Source: Ruminococcus sp. UBA1780
Lineage (GTDB): Bacteria; Bacillota; Clostridia; Oscillospirales; Ruminococcaceae
Length of the DNA: 7,807 bases
Reading direction: 5' to 3'
Assembly (NCBI GenBank): GCA_002315235.1
Contig: DCGK01000007.1
Span: 1-7,807 of the forward strand
The notes under the pieces are model-generated. The model was given only the letters and a program-made list of their open reading frames with translations. It was not told the origin of the DNA and did no database searches. Each line of letters starts with the position of its first letter. The stretch's first letter is position 1. Shown piece after piece: positions 7,193 to 7,807 of the stretch. The position numbers and the translations under genes are program-made.

Positions 7193-7220
7193 TTGAAAAA
7201 ATCATTTTATGTGGTATAAT
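7193..7220 (+). promoter_or_regulatory. Sigma-A promoter of nadB
   Basis: TTGAAA (7193-7198) and a perfect TATAAT (7215-7220) are 16 bp apart, and TGG at 7212-7214 makes an extended -10. The expected start is near 7227, giving a leader of about 67 nt. It looks like a strong promoter, so if nadB is regulated, repression in the leader region is plausible. Confidence 0.82.
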
Positions 7221-7252
7221 ATTAATATACAATTTTTTAAAAATTAACCTAG

Positions 7253-7272
7253 GTGCACATGAGAATGTACAC
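7253..7272 (+). promoter_or_regulatory. Dyad in the nadB leader, candidate operator
   Basis: GTGCACAT (7253-7260) and ATGTACAC (7265-7272) form an inverted repeat with a 4-nt spacer and one mismatched pair. It lies about 26-46 nt after the predicted transcription start and 8 nt before the ribosome binding site, where a bound repressor would block elongation or an RNA hairpin could affect translation. Firmicute NAD synthesis genes are often controlled by niacin-responsive NiaR (YrxA) repressors. Assigning this dyad to NiaR is inference, and chance cannot be excluded. Confidence 0.4.
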
Positions 7273-7280
7273 GTTATTTT

Positions 7281-7286
7281 GGAGAG
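7281..7286 (+). promoter_or_regulatory. Ribosome binding site of nadB
   Basis: GGAGAG lies 7 nt upstream of ATG 7294, a near-ideal Shine-Dalgarno and spacing that fixes the nadB start. Confidence 0.85.
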
Positions 7287-7293
7287 AAAAAAT

Positions 7294-7807
7294 ATGAATA
7301 ATTATGATGTAATTATTGCCGGAAGCGGAGCTGCAGGACTTTATGCTGCTATTAATCTTCCGGAGAGCCTAAAGGTACTTGTGATTTCAAAAAGGAATCT
7401 TACACTTTGTAATTCAGCTCTGGCGCAGGGAGGAATTGCAGGTGTCTATGATTCTCCTAATGACAACATCCAGCTGCACCAGAACGATACACTTATTGCC
7501 GGAGGCTTCAAGAACAACAGTGAAACACTTCATATTCTTGTAAGCGAGGCTGCTTATGATATTGAAAACATAATCAGACTTGGTGTGGATTTTGACAAAA
7601 ATCCTGACGGCTCACTTCACCGCACACTTGAGGGCGGTCACTGCAGACACCGTATTTTCCATCACAAGGATGCTACCGGTGCCGAGATTGTCGACAAGCT
7701 TATTCTTAAGGTTCAGTCACTGCCTAATGTTACTGTTATAGAAAATGCAATTATGGTTGAATCCGTAAAGACTGAAACCGGCTTTTCTATTAATTATCTT
7801 AAGGACG
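7294..7807 (+). CDS. nadB: L-aspartate oxidase, 3'-truncated by the window edge
   Basis: NadB is a cytosolic FAD enzyme that oxidises L-aspartate to iminoaspartate. NadA then uses iminoaspartate to make quinolinate in de novo NAD synthesis. The 171 visible residues cover about one third of the usual 430-540. MNNYDVIIAGSGAAGLYAA is the N-terminal FAD-binding Rossmann motif, with GxGxxG at Gly10, Gly12 and Gly15. NSALAQGGIAG (40-50) and EGGHCRHRIFHHKDATG (113-129) are characteristic of NadB. Glu113 corresponds, by my recollection, to the active-site glutamate of the E. coli enzyme (Glu121). The homologous fumarate reductase and succinate dehydrogenase flavoproteins are less likely because of the AQGGIAG and EGGHxxxR pattern. 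Start ATG has a good ribosome binding site and its own promoter. The gene is probably first in an operon, and nadC and nadA may follow outside the window, but that cannot be seen. Confidence 0.93.
   Translation, partial: MNNYDVIIAGSGAAGLYAAINLPESLKVLVISKRNLTLCNSALAQGGIAGVYDSPNDNIQLHQNDTLIAGGFKNNSETLHILVSEAAYDIENIIRLGVDFDKNPDGSLHRTLEGGHCRHRIFHHKDATGAEIVDKLILKVQSLPNVTVIENAIMVESVKTETGFSINYLKD

Larger units (their letters stand above)
6847..7293. other. Divergent intergenic region between the glucanase and nadB
   Basis: This 447-nt stretch has no convincing gene and is very A+T-rich in parts. It holds the glucanase leader and promoter (6915-6943, minus) and the nadB promoter, leader dyad and ribosome binding site (7193-7286, plus). 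The middle, about 6944-7190, has only weak structures: a dyad TCAAATA-5-TATTTGA at 6974-6992, the AT palindrome TATTTTAAAATA at 6954-6965, and ATCTGCA/TGCAGAT spaced by 32 nt (7054-7099). All are short enough to be chance in such sequence. I recognise no riboswitch or RNA gene here. Confidence 0.7.

Noticed and set aside
1..7807. A defence, mobile or other accessory multi-gene system
   Set aside because: All four genes have recognised core or metabolic functions, each with its own promoter or terminator. No transposase, integrase, toxin-antitoxin pair, CRISPR or tRNA attachment site is visible.

Overview
The window looks like chromosomal DNA of a low-to-moderate GC Firmicute. A plant-fibre-degrading clostridium of the Ruminococcus / Oscillospiraceae type is my inference. 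The reasons are a Gram-positive lipoprotein signal, consensus sigma-A promoters, short strong intrinsic terminators, and a GH5 beta-glucanase with a carbohydrate-binding-like module. No sequence search was possible, so the genus is a guess.

Layout. (1) Positions 1-2453 (+) hold the 3' nine-tenths of secA, the motor ATPase of the general secretion pathway. It starts inside the Walker A motif and is closed by a strong hairpin terminator. (2) A perfect extended -10 promoter near 2603 drives a complete elongation factor G-like GTPase at 2657-4738 (+), a paralogue with a divergent GTPase centre rather than housekeeping fusA. (3) Two adjacent hairpins at 4755-4860 end this gene and the convergent gene that follows. 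(4) Positions 4885-6846 (-) encode a 653-residue lipoprotein endoglucanase. In order it has a lipobox signal peptide, a very acidic spacer, a CBM2-like module, an 18-asparagine linker and a GH5 catalytic domain that resembles subfamily GH5_1. It starts at TTG and has a clear promoter. (5) A 447-nt divergent intergenic region, very A+T-rich in parts, holds that promoter and the promoter of the next gene. (6) From 7294 (+) to the window end is the N-terminal third of nadB (L-aspartate oxidase), with its own promoter, a dyad in the leader and a good ribosome binding site.

The genes appear to be four separate transcription units (secretion, translation, cellulose degradation, NAD synthesis), not one operon. 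The only functional link I can offer is general: the glucanase is probably a Sec substrate and so would use the SecA motor. I see no phage, IS, CRISPR, tRNA or rRNA, and no convincing new multi-gene system. The most interesting item is the lipid-anchored, acidic-spaced, poly-Asn-linked glucanase with an unusual carbohydrate-binding module. Next is the EF-G paralogue that lacks the catalytic histidine.
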